DNA from: Cercis canadensis
Lineage: Eukaryota > Streptophyta > Magnoliopsida > Fabales > Fabaceae
Assembly: GCA_003255065.1 (NCBI GenBank)
Contig: QAOA01002045.1
Coordinates: forward strand, 62,001 to 126,000
Length of the DNA stretch: 64,000 nucleotides
Reading direction: 5' to 3'
The first letter of the stretch is position 1. Each line of letters starts with the position of its first letter. This document shows positions 1 to 11,359 of this stretch, piece after piece. Both the position numbers and the translations under genes were made by a program. The notes beneath the pieces were generated by a model. It had not been told where the DNA came from, searched no databases, and saw only the letters and a list, made by a program, of their open reading frames with translations.

Positions 1-322
1 TAATCGTGGATAAAATAGTCTTTTTATTTGTAAAAAACTTTTTTAGGCATGAAATTCTAAGATTCTCATATTTTCATGAGAATGCTTTTGTGAAAAACTT
101 GATTAAAAACCATTCTTAAAAATTTTATTTTCTTGAGAATATTTTTTTAAAAGTTTGTATTAAACATAAGAAACTTATTTTTTTAAGTTGAGATTTCTAA
201 GAAACTAAAAAGAATTCGTGAATTAATATTTAACAATATTTAAATAAATTTAAATATTGTTATATGGACAGTCTGAAGTGTAATTTGTACAGGGTTGTAA
301 ATTTGGAGTAATGGTAGCCTAC
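1..322 (-). other. Intron or left-edge DNA of asparagine synthetase, no exon visible
   Basis: This AT-rich stretch follows a plausible splice donor (GTAGGC) at 322 read on the minus strand, so it is probably the second intron of the asparagine synthetase gene. None of the downstream exons of that gene can be recognised here; they must lie left of the window or be missing. Confidence 0.45.
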
Positions 323-970
323 CACAACAGCGATTGTCTTATTTTCATTAAAGAGAGGTTGGTCTCCTGAGGTGAGATCCACAATTGCCAATCGTTGATG
401 AGCCAAATAATTGCCACCGTGTTGGAAAATTCCAATCCAATCAGGACCACGATGCTTCAATCTATAAAATGTCAACAGTATCAATATCATCATCAACGCC
501 ATCAATAACCTAAAAGGGATATGAATGAAGAATATTTATATGAAATTAGTTTGTAAGGCTCATAGAAATAGGTTTTGAGAAAAAAAAAAAAAATAGCTTA
601 TGAACTAAAAATTTTTAAGCTAAAATATTTTCTATAAAAGAAAACGGAGCTTAAATAAAAAGGGATGGAGTAGAAAAAAGGACTGAAATTGTAAATATGT
701 CTTGAGATAAGATCTCATACCCTGCTTATCCAGAAGGAAAATACAAAGAAAAAGCGTTTTTTGATTGCAGAGCTTAATATGTTGCTTGGAGATGAATAAA
801 ACAGAAACATGCATTGTTTATGATACCAATGCTATTGACAAAAAGACAACAAAGTAAATGAAATAAGAGAGAGAGAGAAAGAGGAATCGCCTTTGGGCAA
901 GGTGAATAATGCGAGCCCTTTTGGCTGCAGAATCATCAGAGCACCAAAGACAAGCAAGAATCCCACACAT
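323..970 (-). CDS. Asparagine synthetase (glutamine-hydrolysing), first two coding exons, partial
   Basis: Cytosolic enzyme that makes asparagine from aspartate, ATP and glutamine. Exon 1 is 970-891 and begins MCGILACLWCSDDSAAKR, placing the glutaminase nucleophile Cys directly after the initiator Met as in all class II glutamine amidotransferases. Exon 2 is 461-323 and carries RLKHRGPDW, YLAHQRLAIVD and GDQPLFNENKTI, the conserved start of the N-terminal glutaminase domain. The two exons join in frame to 73 codons; the rest, including the synthetase domain, is outside the window. The start is fixed by the Met-Cys. Oddity: the intron between them (890-462) must begin GC rather than GT (AAAG|GCGATT) to preserve the reading frame; its acceptor TATAG is normal. 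So it is either a GC-AG intron or a damaged donor. The family call is firm; functionality is not. Confidence 0.85.
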
Positions 971-1084
971 TGTTGATTCTTTCTGGGAACAGAAAGAAAA
1001 TCTGGGAAAGATGTTTCTATTTTCCTAAGAGAAGCAAATGAAGAGTTGAAGGAGGAGTGAGTATACATCAAAGCTGTGGGCAGG

Positions 1085-1147
1085 TATTTATAGTGCACAA
1101 GCTCGAGAGTGGCAATGATCACTGATCAGTGATACTTGCGTTATTGG
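1085..1147 (-). promoter_or_regulatory. TATA and CCAAT boxes of the asparagine synthetase gene
   Basis: Read on the minus strand there is TATAAATA at 1092-1085, about 115 bases upstream of the ATG at 970, and a CCAAT motif at 1147-1143, about 50 bases further upstream. Transcription would start near 1060, leaving a leader of about 90 bases. Spacing is typical of plant class II promoters; the start site itself is inferred. Confidence 0.6.
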
Positions 1148-1311
1148 CTACCGGCTGCTCCTTTACACACATTGCCTGATTGATGATGGGGGAAGATGCG
1201 GGGCCGTTACTGTCTCTTTTTCTTCTCGAATCATCAATTGTGGCAGAGGATAAAGGTGGTTTATACCGAATTACCCTTCCCAACTTGCCATTTTTTCACA
1301 TTATTAACTTA

Positions 1312-1486
1312 GGTGAAGGTTGTGCTACCATTCCTTTTTAGGGGTGTTAGTACTACACCCCTCCTCAGTTTGGTGAGTTTAGATGAGAATCACTTAATAA
1401 TTTTAGTATTATTGCAAATATTTTAAAAAATTGAGTCACTTAATATATGTCAAAACACACAGTTATTTATAAAATATAATAACGAC

Positions 1487-1529
<43 letters not shown>

Positions 1530-1757
1530 GTGTTAGGAACTAATTTTTTCAAGTTTATTTTTTTGTATGTTTTCTCATATTGTGTCGTTTTTACATTTTA
1601 TAAAAAATTGTATGTTCTGGCACATATTATGTGACTCGACTTTTCAAAATCTTCACAATGACATCAAAATCACACTGTAAATTTCACTAAATCTCACCCA
1701 ATTGAGAGAGAATGTAGCGCTACCACCCTAAGATGGGGTGGTAGCATAGCCCTCACC
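1312..1757. mobile_element. MITE with GGTGA...TCACC ends and 9-bp target duplication
   Basis: The ends are inverted: GGTGAAGGTTGTGCTACC at the left and GGTAGCATAGCCCTCACC at the right. They are flanked by ATTAACTTA (1303-1311) and ATTAATTTA (1758-1766), a 9-bp duplication with one mismatch, which points to a Mutator-type transposase. The interior is non-coding and includes the TA tract. A second copy is at 27351-27725. Confidence 0.75.
1491..1526. repeat. (TA)n microsatellite
   Basis: About 36 bases of uninterrupted TA dinucleotide lie inside the 446-bp MITE. Confidence 0.95.
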
Positions 1758-2309
1758 ATTAATTTAATAGGACCCATTTCCATTTCTATCTTTGGTTAAA
1801 GGCCCCACAGTCCATTACCAAAAGCAAAATTAAGTAGAAGGTCAAACTTCTTCATTTAAAATATGGGTCATGCAATCCTTCTCCATTGTAAAATTAGGGT
1901 TAGTATCATATTGACTCTCAAAAATTGAGTTTTTGGCAAAAGTAACATATATTTGGACTTTTTTCTTGGTTTAAACATTAAAGATATTTTCATGTTAGCA
2001 TTTGTATACTAAAACTACGTCTCTCTATGAACGATTTTAAGAATGCATTCCCCATATCAACTTGATCTATTCACAAGAAAAAAAAAANAAAAAAAAAAAA
2101 AAAAAACTTAGTTGTTGACTCTAAGATTTGAAAATTGGCTAACTTTGATAAATCTATTGTGTTCTTAAATCCACATTGACCCTCAAAAATTGAATTTTCA
2201 ACAAAAGTAACATATTTTTAGTACTCTTATTTTCAATTTTTCACTTTATCCAATTCTTTTTTTCTTTTTTCTTTTTTTGAAAAAATTTTAACTACCACCG
2301 AAGGGGAAA
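1758..2309. other. Gene-free stretch with a short local duplication
   Basis: No coding signal. A ~60-base phrase (TTGACTCTCAAAAATTGA followed by CAAAAGTAACATAT) near 1905 recurs diverged near 2165. A poly-A run with a single N (2088) lies at about 2078-2106. Confidence 0.5.
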
Positions 2310-2575
2310 ACTGGGGTTAGTTGTTGGAATAAGATACCAAATCCTAAAGACATAAGAAACAAAGTGGGATTCTAGAGGGATTCTGGAGGGCACTAATGTG
2401 GAAATCTAGCCGTAGGAATAGTTTTAATTCCACGAATTTCCAATAAGCATATTAAAAGCTTAAAGAGGGATTCTTTTTTATAACGAAAAATGATTTCTAT
2501 ACATAATTTGTGAAAGTGTGTATTAATTAAAATAAGTTATTTACTTCAAATTTAGATGAATTTAATAAAATTTTA
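2310..2575. repeat. Dispersed direct repeat, copy 1
   Basis: Starts with GTTGGAATAAGATACCAAAT and continues through AGACATAAGAAACAAAGTG to TTTAGATGAATTTA; a diverged direct copy lies at 4175-4385. No terminal structure was recognised. Confidence 0.65.
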
Positions 2576-2816
2576 AATGCTGCTAATCAAAAAAATGTGA
2601 AGCTATATGAGTATATATAAATAATGTGTAAATGTGTAAGTGTAATAACATTACTCTTAATTATCTCCAAGGAGACACTGATTAATCACTCAATACTTTA
2701 TCATAGAGAGATTTGTGTTTAAAGCTAATAAAAAAATTACAGCATGTAATTTTACAAGGAGATCAATAAAAAAATAATCTTACACTTAATTTGGTGTCTA
2801 TTACTTATTTGAAATA

Positions 2817-3172
2817 TGACGATGTCTGATCTGAGCTGAAGGTCAGAACGATGAATGAGGTCGGGCCAAGAGTATATTAACTATATAGTAACAAATGAAC
2901 TAAGGGTCGGATCATGATACCTAAGCTCTGAAGCTTGAGTTAATACGGTTTGAGCTAAAAATTGTAATAAATACTAAGAGAATCAAAAGTCTATATACCT
3001 GTTGTTGAGAACTATTTATAGATGAGGATTAAAGGATATAATGGAAATATCCAAGATAGAAATTGGATGATGTGGATCTTTGGTGAAATGGGTATGAAGA
3101 TAATGAGCTAAAAAAATTGAATATCTACAAAATACTACATTATTGTGCTGACGGAAAACACAAGTGACTCCA
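2817..3172 (-). mobile_element. Possible diverged solo LTR related to the gypsy LTR at 31 kb
   Basis: Begins TGACGATG like the gypsy LTRs at 31054 and 39967, has GAGGTCGG, GAAGCTTGAG and a minus-strand TATA (from ACTATTTATAGATG) in the same order as that LTR, and may end at ...AAAACACA. No clean 5-bp target duplication was found, so boundaries are approximate. Confidence 0.4.
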
Positions 3173-4174
3173 AATAAGCAACACCAGCCTTAATTAAATC
3201 TAGTTTATAGAATTAAATTTTTTTATTAATTACACTCTAACTATATTTCGAGTTACTTTCCGTCTACATATTTAGAATATTTTATTTCATGAATATGTGC
3301 ATCGTCCAGTTCCTTGACGATTCAATTGGAAATTTGGCAGTGATTCCTGTGTTTGTTCGGTCAGCAGGAATAACAGAACCAATCTGTTTCTTCTCACTTT
3401 TGAAATTATTTTCCTTTTGACGATGGAAAAAAAAAAGAATGAGGTGCTATGCACACCCAAAAAAAAGAAAAAAAGAAAGAAAGAAAGAACCATTCCCATT
3501 CCTAGTCTTCACCTTTTTGGGCGAGCACTGAAATGTAAACTAGATAGCTTTCACACTTGTCTTCTTTACTATTTTTACTTTTTTGAGGTGGCTATCACAT
3601 GTACCATATGCTGAAAATTAGACAAAAACAACATCTACCATACTAAAAAAGAAAGTGAGGTATATCAAATGTTTTATGTTTAATTAAGTCCACGACTCAT
3701 ACTAAAAACTAATCAAAAATTTCATTGACGTTAAAATTAGTTATTTTATGTAGAATATGTGATTATTTTTTTATTAAGTGATTATCATGTTAAAAATATA
3801 AATAGAGTAACTATATATATAAACAAAACAATCATGATATTTTAGTCATTTTTTAGAATGTGTCAAGTACTTTATTAAAAATAAATTACTAAAATTTTTT
3901 TTTTTTTTTTCATATTCTAAAGTTTGAGAATTTCCATTTACTTAATATATTTTACTACTAATAAAAAATCGTACTTTTGTTTTTTTTTTTTAAGTAAATG
4001 GGCATATCAAAACTTCATCAATTTAAATTAAAAAAGAATGACAACAAATCTTTAGGAATATTCCCTATTTTGATGCTCGATTTTCATACTTAAAAACTTA
4101 ACAAAAATAGTATTAAGATAATATTGCACCTTTGCATTTGCACAGGCTGAAGCATCAAATTAAAGTGGGGTTTG
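3173..4174. other. Gene-free AT-rich stretch
   Basis: No gene is supported. Contains A- and T-runs (for example around 3425-3490 and 3895-3912) and short low-complexity reading frames only. Confidence 0.5.
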
Positions 4175-4385
4175 TAGTTGGAATAAGATATCAAATTCTA
4201 AAGACATAAGAAACAAAGTGCAGCCTCTGGAGAGCACTAGTTAATATGGAAATCTAGCTGTAATTACTAACTAGTGTATATAAAATGATTCTTTATTATC
4301 AATAAAAATGATTCATATACATAATTATGTGAAATAGTGTATATAAAATAAGTTTTCTATTTCAAGTTTAGATGAATTTAGTTGA
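4175..4385. repeat. Dispersed direct repeat, copy 2
   Basis: Diverged copy of 2310-2575; shares GTTGGAATAAGATA, AGACATAAGAAACAAAGTG and the closing TTTAGATGAATTTAG. It directly abuts the 175-bp tandem array. Confidence 0.65.
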
Positions 4386-5165
4386 GAATCTCTTTCATTT
4401 TTACATGATTTATTCAAGTGTTGAGTAGCTATTATTAAAACAAGTAAAGGACTTGTAAAATTTAAAAGTGTTGATTTACAATATTTTTGTGTATTTATGC
4501 ATTATTTGACCTACATACAATATGAAATGTAAAACAAGATATATTAATTTTGAAGTTGAAAATCACTTTTAATTTTACATGGTTTATTCAAGTGTTGAAT
4601 AAATACGAGTAAAACAAGTAGAGTACTCGTAAAATTTAGAAGTGTAAATTTACAAGATTCTTATGTATTTTATGCATCATTTGACTAAGATACAATGTGA
4701 AATGTAAAATAAGATACATTAACTTTGAAGTTGAGAGTGTCTTTCATTTTTACATGGTTTTAATCAAGTGTTGAGAAACTAGTATTAAAACATTTAAGGA
4801 CTTATAAAATTTAAAAGTGTAGATTTACATGATTCTTGTGTATTTTACATATCATTTGACCAGCATACAATGTAAAAAGTAAAACAAGATATATTAACTT
4901 TGGAGTTGATAATGTCTTCAATTTTTACATGGTTTATTCTAGTGTTGAGTAATTACTATTAAAATAAGTAGAGGATCATAAAATTTAAAAGTGTAGATTT
5001 GCAAGGTTGTTCTATATTTTACACATCATTAATTTGTCCAACATACAATGTGAATTGTAAAGGAAGATATATTAATTTTGAAACTGAGAATCTTTTTCAT
5101 TTTACATGGTTTATCCAAGTGTTGAGTAACTACTATTAAAATCAAGTAAAGGACTCGTAAAAACT
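4380..5165. repeat. Tandem array, about 4.5 units of ~175 bp
   Basis: The phrase ACATGGTTTATTCAAGTGTTG recurs (with small changes) at 4403, 4577, 4752, 4927 and 5104, a spacing of 174-177 bases. Each unit reads TTGAGAAT...TTTTACATGG...AGTGTTGAG...GTAGATTTACAAGATTCTT...CATTTGACC...TACAATGTGAAATGTAAAA. Units differ by scattered substitutions, so the array is not recent. A degenerate extra unit is visible around 5975-6085. Confidence 0.85.
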
Positions 5166-6249
5166 AAATGTATTTTTCTAGGTTAAGAATCTTTTCTATA
5201 ATTACAAGTTTTACTCATCTTCAAAATGTAAAATCTCCTTAAATATTTTTATAATTCATTTATATGAAATGTATATTAAAAGTTAAATGAGTTATTTAAA
5301 AATAATAAAAGTATAATAAATTTTGTAATAAAGTCATTAACTTCATTATTTATCATTATTATTATTTATAATTTATTTTATTTATTTATATAAAATAATT
5401 GTATTATAAAAATAAACAAGTAATTGAAGGTATATTTTGCACCTCTTATGAATTCAACTATGTATCTTAATTCATTGTGTTCATCATCCTTGAAAATACT
5501 ATAATTCATTATCCTATTATCAAAGATTGAAACCATCAATTACAACCTAGGTTGTGATCAGTATTGGCAATTTCCCACACAAAATTATTTTAAGAGCCTT
5601 TTACAGATAATATCATACCATGCATTAATTGCACACACCACTTATTAGCTGCCGTTACTGGATTGTGATGAAAGAAAACCTTTCTAAACTTACAAGATGG
5701 ATTATGTCAAACTCTAGAGCTATCAAATGAAATGATATCAATTTAAATGATAAATAAGTAGCATAATTCAATATTAAACCAAATAATAATTATATAAAGA
5801 ATTTTTATCGTGGCATTTTATATCTCATCTTTTACTTAACTATTTGTAAATGCACTAAGCAATTAGCAAGAAATCTTTTAGTGATGTTTGTTAGGTTTAA
5901 AAGAAGTATTTGACTTGTCGCATGGCTTTGATGAACCACTCAAGGAAAAACGTACGTAAAAATAAGGGATATTCTTCGAGGTTGAGAATATATTCATCAT
6001 TATATGTTGAGTAACTACTTGTAAAACTAGTAGAAGACAAGCAAAATTATTATATCTTTTAGATTTACAAGATTCTTGTAGAGTAACCAGGTGTAAAATA
6101 AATGCAGAATATTTGTATTGTTAATTCTCATATTCACAACATGGTTTGATTTGTGACATGGGCTTAAGGAACAACGGAAAACCAAGTGATCAATAGCAAA
6201 CACGAAATAAAAAAAAGTAAAAATTAATCCAAGTGATCCATATGAACTT
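5166..6249. other. Gene-free AT-rich stretch
   Basis: No gene supported. Around 5975-6085 the phrases GGTTGAGAATAT, TGTTGAGTAACTAC and TAGATTTACAAGATTCTTGT resemble one degraded monomer of the preceding 175-bp array. Confidence 0.5.
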
Positions 6250-6460
6250 TTTCTCAAAAGCTTTCTTATTTAATCCAAGTTATGGCACTTTTGTTAGTGT
6301 CTAATTATTTTCACTCACACTGTGTTGCTCTAATTCACCAGAGCTTCACAATAAATCTAAAAATTAAGACTAATGCAGCCTAAAATGAAAGTTCTGAGGG
6401 GATGATAGCTGTACTCCCAGTTTAAAGGGTGATAGCATAGCAAAAGACACAACACAAGTG
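6250..6460. repeat. Dispersed repeat related to 46195-46385
   Basis: Both stretches contain a TTATGxxACTTTT...TTAATTxTTTT...CTCA block followed by AAAATTAAGACTAxTxCAGxCTAA-type sequence, GAAGTTxTGxGGxGGxTGATA and GTGATAGCATAG/GTGATAGTGCTA. No ends were defined. Confidence 0.4.
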
Positions 6461-6464
6461 GTTT

Positions 6465-6660
6465 GTTAGATCTCTAAAAAATTTGAGGCGGTAGATTTAA
6501 ATTCTTGTTTTCTTAATATCCTTTGTTAGAAAGTTAGTCTAATTTTGTCTAACCAAATGGTATGCGGTCAAGTGGCACTAATATTGTCTTCAGAATTTGT
6601 AGTTATCATGTTTGAACTCAGTGTTGTAGTCAAAAATACTTTTAAGAAAAGTTTAATTTT
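6465..6660 (+). repeat. Possible degraded SINE remnants
   Basis: Two phrases resemble pol III internal promoters: AAGTGGTTTGTTAGA followed by GTAGATTTAAATTCTTG, and AAGTGGCACTAAT followed by CATGTTTGAACTCAG. They end in A-rich sequence. This is pattern resemblance only. Confidence 0.25.
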
Positions 6661-6901
6661 GTTTATCTAATAATAATAATAATAAATAAATAAATATTAA
6701 AAGATATTATAAATAATAATAAGAAAAAAACTAAAATGAGAATACTACGAAACCAATATTTAAGTTTAAAAAAATTCATATAAAAAAATTAATGTTTGGA
6801 TCTTAGCATATCCTTACACTGAATATTCACTAAATAATTATTTAATGCCTCACGCTTATAAGGGAGGCCTTAAGAATTCCATGTTGCTTTCACTTGGCAA
6901 C

Positions 6902-7184
6902 TGTTAAATATAAAACTATTTATGGGCATTCACTTAATAACTTAAGCTTTTGGGTGAGATGATTTTTTGACATAATATTAGAGCCTTTGACTAAACGGTC
7001 AAATCCTTCTGCGCCTTCATTTTCTCAACAAAATTGAAATTTTAACACAATTTTATAAGTGAACATATATTTTATCTACGCTTCAAGTCCAAAGAATTTT
7101 AGCATGTAGGAGCGTATTAGATATAAAATTATTAATGGGCTTTCACCTAATAACTTAAGATTTTGGGTTGAATTAGTTCTTGAC
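6902..7184 (+). mobile_element. TRIM (miniature LTR element)
   Basis: Two direct ~71-bp terminal repeats (6902-6972 and 7114-7184) share TATAAAA(C/T)TATT(T/A)ATGGGC, TTCAC(T/C)TAATAACTTAAG and TTTTGGGT and both end in TTGACA. The first is followed by TAATATTAGAGCC, a degraded tRNA-iMet primer-binding site (TGGTATCAGAGCC in intact relatives). No coding capacity. Related pieces occur at 10345-10460, 25667-26253 and 30290-30560. Confidence 0.65.
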
Positions 7185-7964
7185 AGGAGCCATATATAAC
7201 CTCCCCCACCAACCCTTTTCTCTCTCCTTCTCAAACCAATAATTTCACTACCAATCCGCACTCTCTCTTTCAATTTGTCTCTCCTTATTCCCTAACACCT
7301 ACACCCTAATAATGCACAATTTTATAGAGTAATATTAGGCACATAACTCCTAAATGCAGAAATGTGGATAATTGTAGAAGTGATTCTAAACACATGAGTC
7401 CACAAAATACAACTATTTTAAGAATTTCCTAAAAATATTGAGGTGTAGTTAAGTGATCAAATGTTAGATAGCTTAATAAGTCTTTGAGATGAGTTGAGTA
7501 GTTTTTACTAAGGTACAAAATTTAGATAGCTTAATATGTCTTTTTATGCTTTAAAGTACTCTTTTAAGATGCAAAATACACTCTACTAGAAACACAAAAG
7601 ATTACTCACAGTTAGATATATACCCAAGGAGAATTTGTATATCTAAAAGTGGTCTAGACTATAGCAATAATTGTCCTTGTTTTAATTATTTCAACACTTT
7701 ACGATTAATAAAGTTCATTTGGTAAAAAATTTGGATTCACAAGAAAGGAGCACCCTTTAAAAAATTCAAAATCATTATTTAATAATCAAAAGGTGTTCTT
7801 CAACTACTAGTAATAATTTAATATAGGTCATGTATCCATAGAATTTTCTCAAGACCAAGTTTCAAAACCTGATCTTTGCTAATTGTATTCTTTTAGCTCA
7901 AAAGAATATCAGCACTTTTTCATAACAAAATTTCTTACAATAAATAATTAAATATATGTATTAT
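7185..7964. other. Gene-free AT-rich stretch
   Basis: No coding signal, RNA gene or terminal repeats that I can support. Confidence 0.5.
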
Positions 7965-8035
7965 ATTATGGAGAAGACTACAATATACAACTTNTTATAT
8001 TATGGAGAAGATTACAATATACAACTTGAGTTGTA
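7965..8035. repeat. Short direct duplication flanking single-N gap at 7994
   Basis: TTATGGAGAAGA(C/T)TACAATATACAACTT occurs immediately before and after the N. Probably an unmerged contig overlap rather than a biological repeat. Confidence 0.75.
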
Positions 8036-8076
8036 CACCGATGCAACCTTAACAAGAACCTTTGGATATAATAACA

Positions 8077-8260
8077 TATATTGTAGACACAGCCTCAACG
8101 ATACACAATTTCATTAATGTATATTGTAGACACAACCTCACCAATACACAATTTCATTAATGTATATTGTAGACACTGTCATATATCATAATGTATAATT
8201 GTAGACAATGTCATATATCATAATGTATATTGTAGACACTGACATATATCATATGTTTAG
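8077..8260. repeat. Minisatellite built on TATATTGTAGACAC
   Basis: The core TATATTGTAGACAC starts at 8077, 8120, 8163 and 8226, with a variant (TATAATTGTAGACA) near 8194. The first two intervals are 43 bases (units containing CCTCA and ATACACAATTTCATTAATG); later ones are ~32 bases (units containing TGTCATATATCATAATG). Confidence 0.8.
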
Positions 8261-8679
8261 TGAAAAAAACATGAAATGCATTCCTTACACATCTATCAGA
8301 AAGAAACATCAAATCTTGTAAACTTTTTATAAAAAGCATTATTTAAGAAATTCATCATTAAATTAAAAGTTGTTATAGCAATTGTAAATCATCTCATCCT
8401 CTCATTGGCTGCCTGATTTATATGGCATAGAACTAGAAGGACGTGGCTTCAAAAGAACCTTGTTTTCACGATTTCCTTGATGATTTTCTTAGTTTAGAAA
8501 AATCTCATGCCAACATAAAATAATGAATATAATAATCCTTCAGTTGCGTTTCTAAAAGTATACAGAAACATTTTTGTCCTTACCAAAAAAAAAAAAAATG
8601 TTTTTGTATATGTGATGAATAATAGGGCCTGAAGAGAACCCGTGATAAAGAAAGAAAATTGGGAAATTACAAAAAAGAA

Positions 8680-9000
8680 TGTGGCACATTGACATCGTTC
8701 GATTCCTTTCCACAGTCAATGTCTCCACCAACCGCTCAATTATTTTAGAAAAGACAAATGTTTTCTTACCAACCACATATCGCTCTTGCAGTTACTCGTT
8801 CTCGTGCTCGCTACGATTCCAAGTTTCTACAGGCTTTTCTTATCTGGCAGGTAGCTTTAGATTATATGGGTTGTCGTGCCATATGTTACTTTTCTTTTCC
8901 ACGTCATCTAAAGTGGAACCCACTGACATTTTTCTTCTAACTATGGGACCCACTAAATTCAATCATGAATTATGTGTACCCATTTTTCGCGCCCCCTTTC
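8680..9000. repeat. Segmental duplication block X, copy A
   Basis: No recognisable gene. The second half (TAGATTATATGGGTTG, GTGGAACCCACTGAC, ATCATGAATTATGTGT and a CATTTTTC-CG run) matches block X' at 24640-24930. It is the first of four blocks (X, Y, Z, W) that recur in the same order in the second copy. Confidence 0.65.
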
Positions 9001-9214
9001 TATATATATATATATATTCATAACACGAAAAAAATTAATTATTAAGGTTATTTATGCCATTTATTTTATGAAATTCACGTATTTATTAAATAAATGATAC
9101 AAATTATTTTTATTATTAATTTTTTTTTAGTTATAATGAAGTAGATTGCGTTAAAAATAGAGATGATATCATATGATTAGGCCAAGTATATATTATAGCT
9201 AAAAGGATATAGTA

Positions 9215-9763
9215 GGCTTAATTGTAATTTTCGTCTCTTTATTTTAACCACTTGAACGTTTTAGTTCTCCTTCTTTAAAAATGAATTATTGAGTCCCTCT
9301 ATATTTATAAAATGTATAAGTTTAGTCTATTTATCTTTAAGTCAAAATTCTTAGGTTTATTTCAAGGTGTAAAGTTCTCTGATTCATAATCTCACTGTTC
9401 AGATTGAAAATCTACTTCTTGTGAATCTTCCCATTAAATTTCAGCTCGATCTAACGGTGAATAAGGCTAAATTTTTGGTTAGATGAAAATTTATGGTTTT
9501 GGTATTTTGTGCTGAGTTTCACCGTTAGATCGAGCTCAAATTTAGTGAGGAGGTTCACAAGATGTAGCCCTTCAATCTGAACGGTGGGATTATGAATCAG
9601 TGAATTTTATATCTTAAAATAAATCTAAGAATTTTGACTTAAGGATAAATTGACTAAACTTGTATATTTTATAAATATAGAGGGACTCAATAATTCTTTT
9701 TTAAAGAAGGGGGACCAAAACGTTCAAGTGATTAAAATAGAGGATCAAAATTGTAATTAAGCC
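9215..9763. mobile_element. 549-bp hairpin MITE, copy 1
   Basis: Nearly the whole element is an inverted repeat: GGCTTAATTGTAATTTT at the left, AAAATTGTAATTAAGCC at the right, with arms of about 240 bases around a ~60-base centre; CGATCTAACGGTGAA and TTCACCGTTAGATCG face each other at its edges. The flanks (GATATAGTA / TATATTTTT) match only partly, so this copy's target duplication has decayed. Copies 2 and 3 (23900-24448, 41719-42267) are the same length and have 9-bp duplications. Confidence 0.9.
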
Positions 9764-9779
9764 TATATTTTTAGGTAAT

Positions 9780-9965
9780 GTACTAAAACAACAAAATCTA
9801 TGGCACACAGTATGTGTAATCGACTTCAGATGCGAATAGTGTACATAATGCAGAACTGATGCGATGGTTACTTATTTCCTTGTTATCTATTTGTTTAGTT
9901 GCCTCTCGCTATCCATACATTAAATGCAATCAATATCATGTTTAAACGTGTTGCCATGTGGGGAT
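9780..9965. repeat. Segmental duplication block Y, copy A
   Basis: CAGATGCGAAT, TACATAAT, AACTGATG, TTTCCT-GTT, TTTGTTTAGTTGCCTCTC and GTTTAAACGTGTTGCCATG match block Y' at 25425-25610 in order. Non-coding. Confidence 0.7.
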
Positions 9966-10344
9966 TGACAATTAATAAATATGTTTAATATATACCCCAA
10001 AAAGAAAATGTTTATTAGTGTACATTAATTAAATGTTAGCCATACATTACTGTTATGTGATGTGAGTATATATCATTTACCATTTTATCAGCTTAAAAGC
10101 TCAAATTTAACTTAGACCTACGGGTCTTTCTTTAGTACCAGGAGTTTTTTTCTCGTACTGAAACGCAATTTTATATGTTTAATTTATTAAGAAATTTTTT
10201 ACTTTTAATTAAGCTAAAATATAAAAAATGCATTTTTTTTTTACAAAACTTTTTTCTCTTTTTACAATTTAGCTTAACTAAAAGTCCCATAACAAAAGCC
10301 TATACAGTTTTGTAAAAAAGCTATGAGATGAAAGTTTTGGAATA
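9966..10344. other. Gene-free AT-rich stretch
   Basis: No gene or terminal structure supported; a T-rich palindromic patch (TTAATTAAGCTAAA with TTTAGCTTAACTAAAAG) lies at about 10205-10285. Confidence 0.4.
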
Positions 10345-10460
10345 GTTTTATATCAAATACGCCCCCACACGTAAAAGTCTTTTAGACTTGAAGCGTGGAC
10401 AAAACATATACATACTTATACCTTATGTTGAAATTTCAATTTAATGGACAAAAGGATTTG
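10345..10460 (-). mobile_element. TRIM fragment, inverted
   Basis: GACTTGAAGCGTGGACAAAA and GTTGAAATTTCAATTT followed by AAAAGGATTTGA match the reverse complement of the TRIM interior at 6985-7090. The match stops at the apparent left edge of the Mutator-like element, so this looks like a truncated TRIM abutting it. Confidence 0.45.
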
Positions 10461-10570
10461 ATCTCCACCAATCGCTTGTTCACTATTTAAAAAAGTTGCT
10501 GGATTCTTTTAAAAACTAAACATGTTGTAGCCTATAAAGCGTGTTTAATTTGAACACACTTTAGAGCATA
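10461..10570 (+). repeat. MULE left terminal inverted repeat
   Basis: ATCTCCACCAATC, TTGTTCACTATTTAAAAA, GATTCTTTTAAAAA, GTTGTAGCC and GAACACACTTTA recur in the same order in the reverse complement of 19796-19906. Sequence inward of it is rich in AACGTGTTT / AAACACGCTTT motifs. Confidence 0.7.
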
Positions 10571-11359
10571 AAGCATCACGTTTTATCTTGTAAAACGTGT
10601 TTTAACTAAATACGCTTTAAGAGGAAAAATGTCACGTTTTATGCTCTAAAACATGTTTGAACACGCTTTTGATGGTATTTCGCAGCATGTTCACTGCTCA
10701 CTAGTGCTCAAAACTCTGATAGAGGAGTAGCGTTTTTAAATTATTAATGTTGCATATGGAAACGCGTGAAGGTACACTGCTAAAGCGTGAACGACTCTCT
10801 AAATATCGGCCTCATTTGTGAAAGAATTCTCAGTGTAAAAGTGTTGCACTGCAAACCTTGAAATTGTTTTGCAAGTTTACTGCGAAGATTAAAGGTATCA
10901 TAGGAATTTGTAGTAACTTTGAGCTTCTAAATATACTTTTATTTAATTATCTTGTATTAGATTATGTATAGTAGTATAATACATATTTTATGTTATAGTA
11001 TTATTAAAAATAAATGTGTTATTAATATTTACTTATTTATTGATAATTGTAGTAATTTATGCTTAAAAGTAATAATTATGTATGAGTATTGATGAAAAAT
11101 TAATTACTATAAAAATGTGATAATGTTTATATACTAATAATGATTGAAAAAAATATTTTAGGAATAAGATGCATATATTAATAAATCATAATGGTCGGAT
11201 GTACAATAGGTCCCAAGGTATAATGTGTGAAGGGCCGACAATCTATGGGTTAAACTTGAAGAAAACATGTAGATTTGATAGATTAAAATTTCATATCAAC
11301 ACTAAAATGAGACTTTAAGCAAATGAAGTGGGTGAAAAAAAATAACTTATAGTTTCCTA

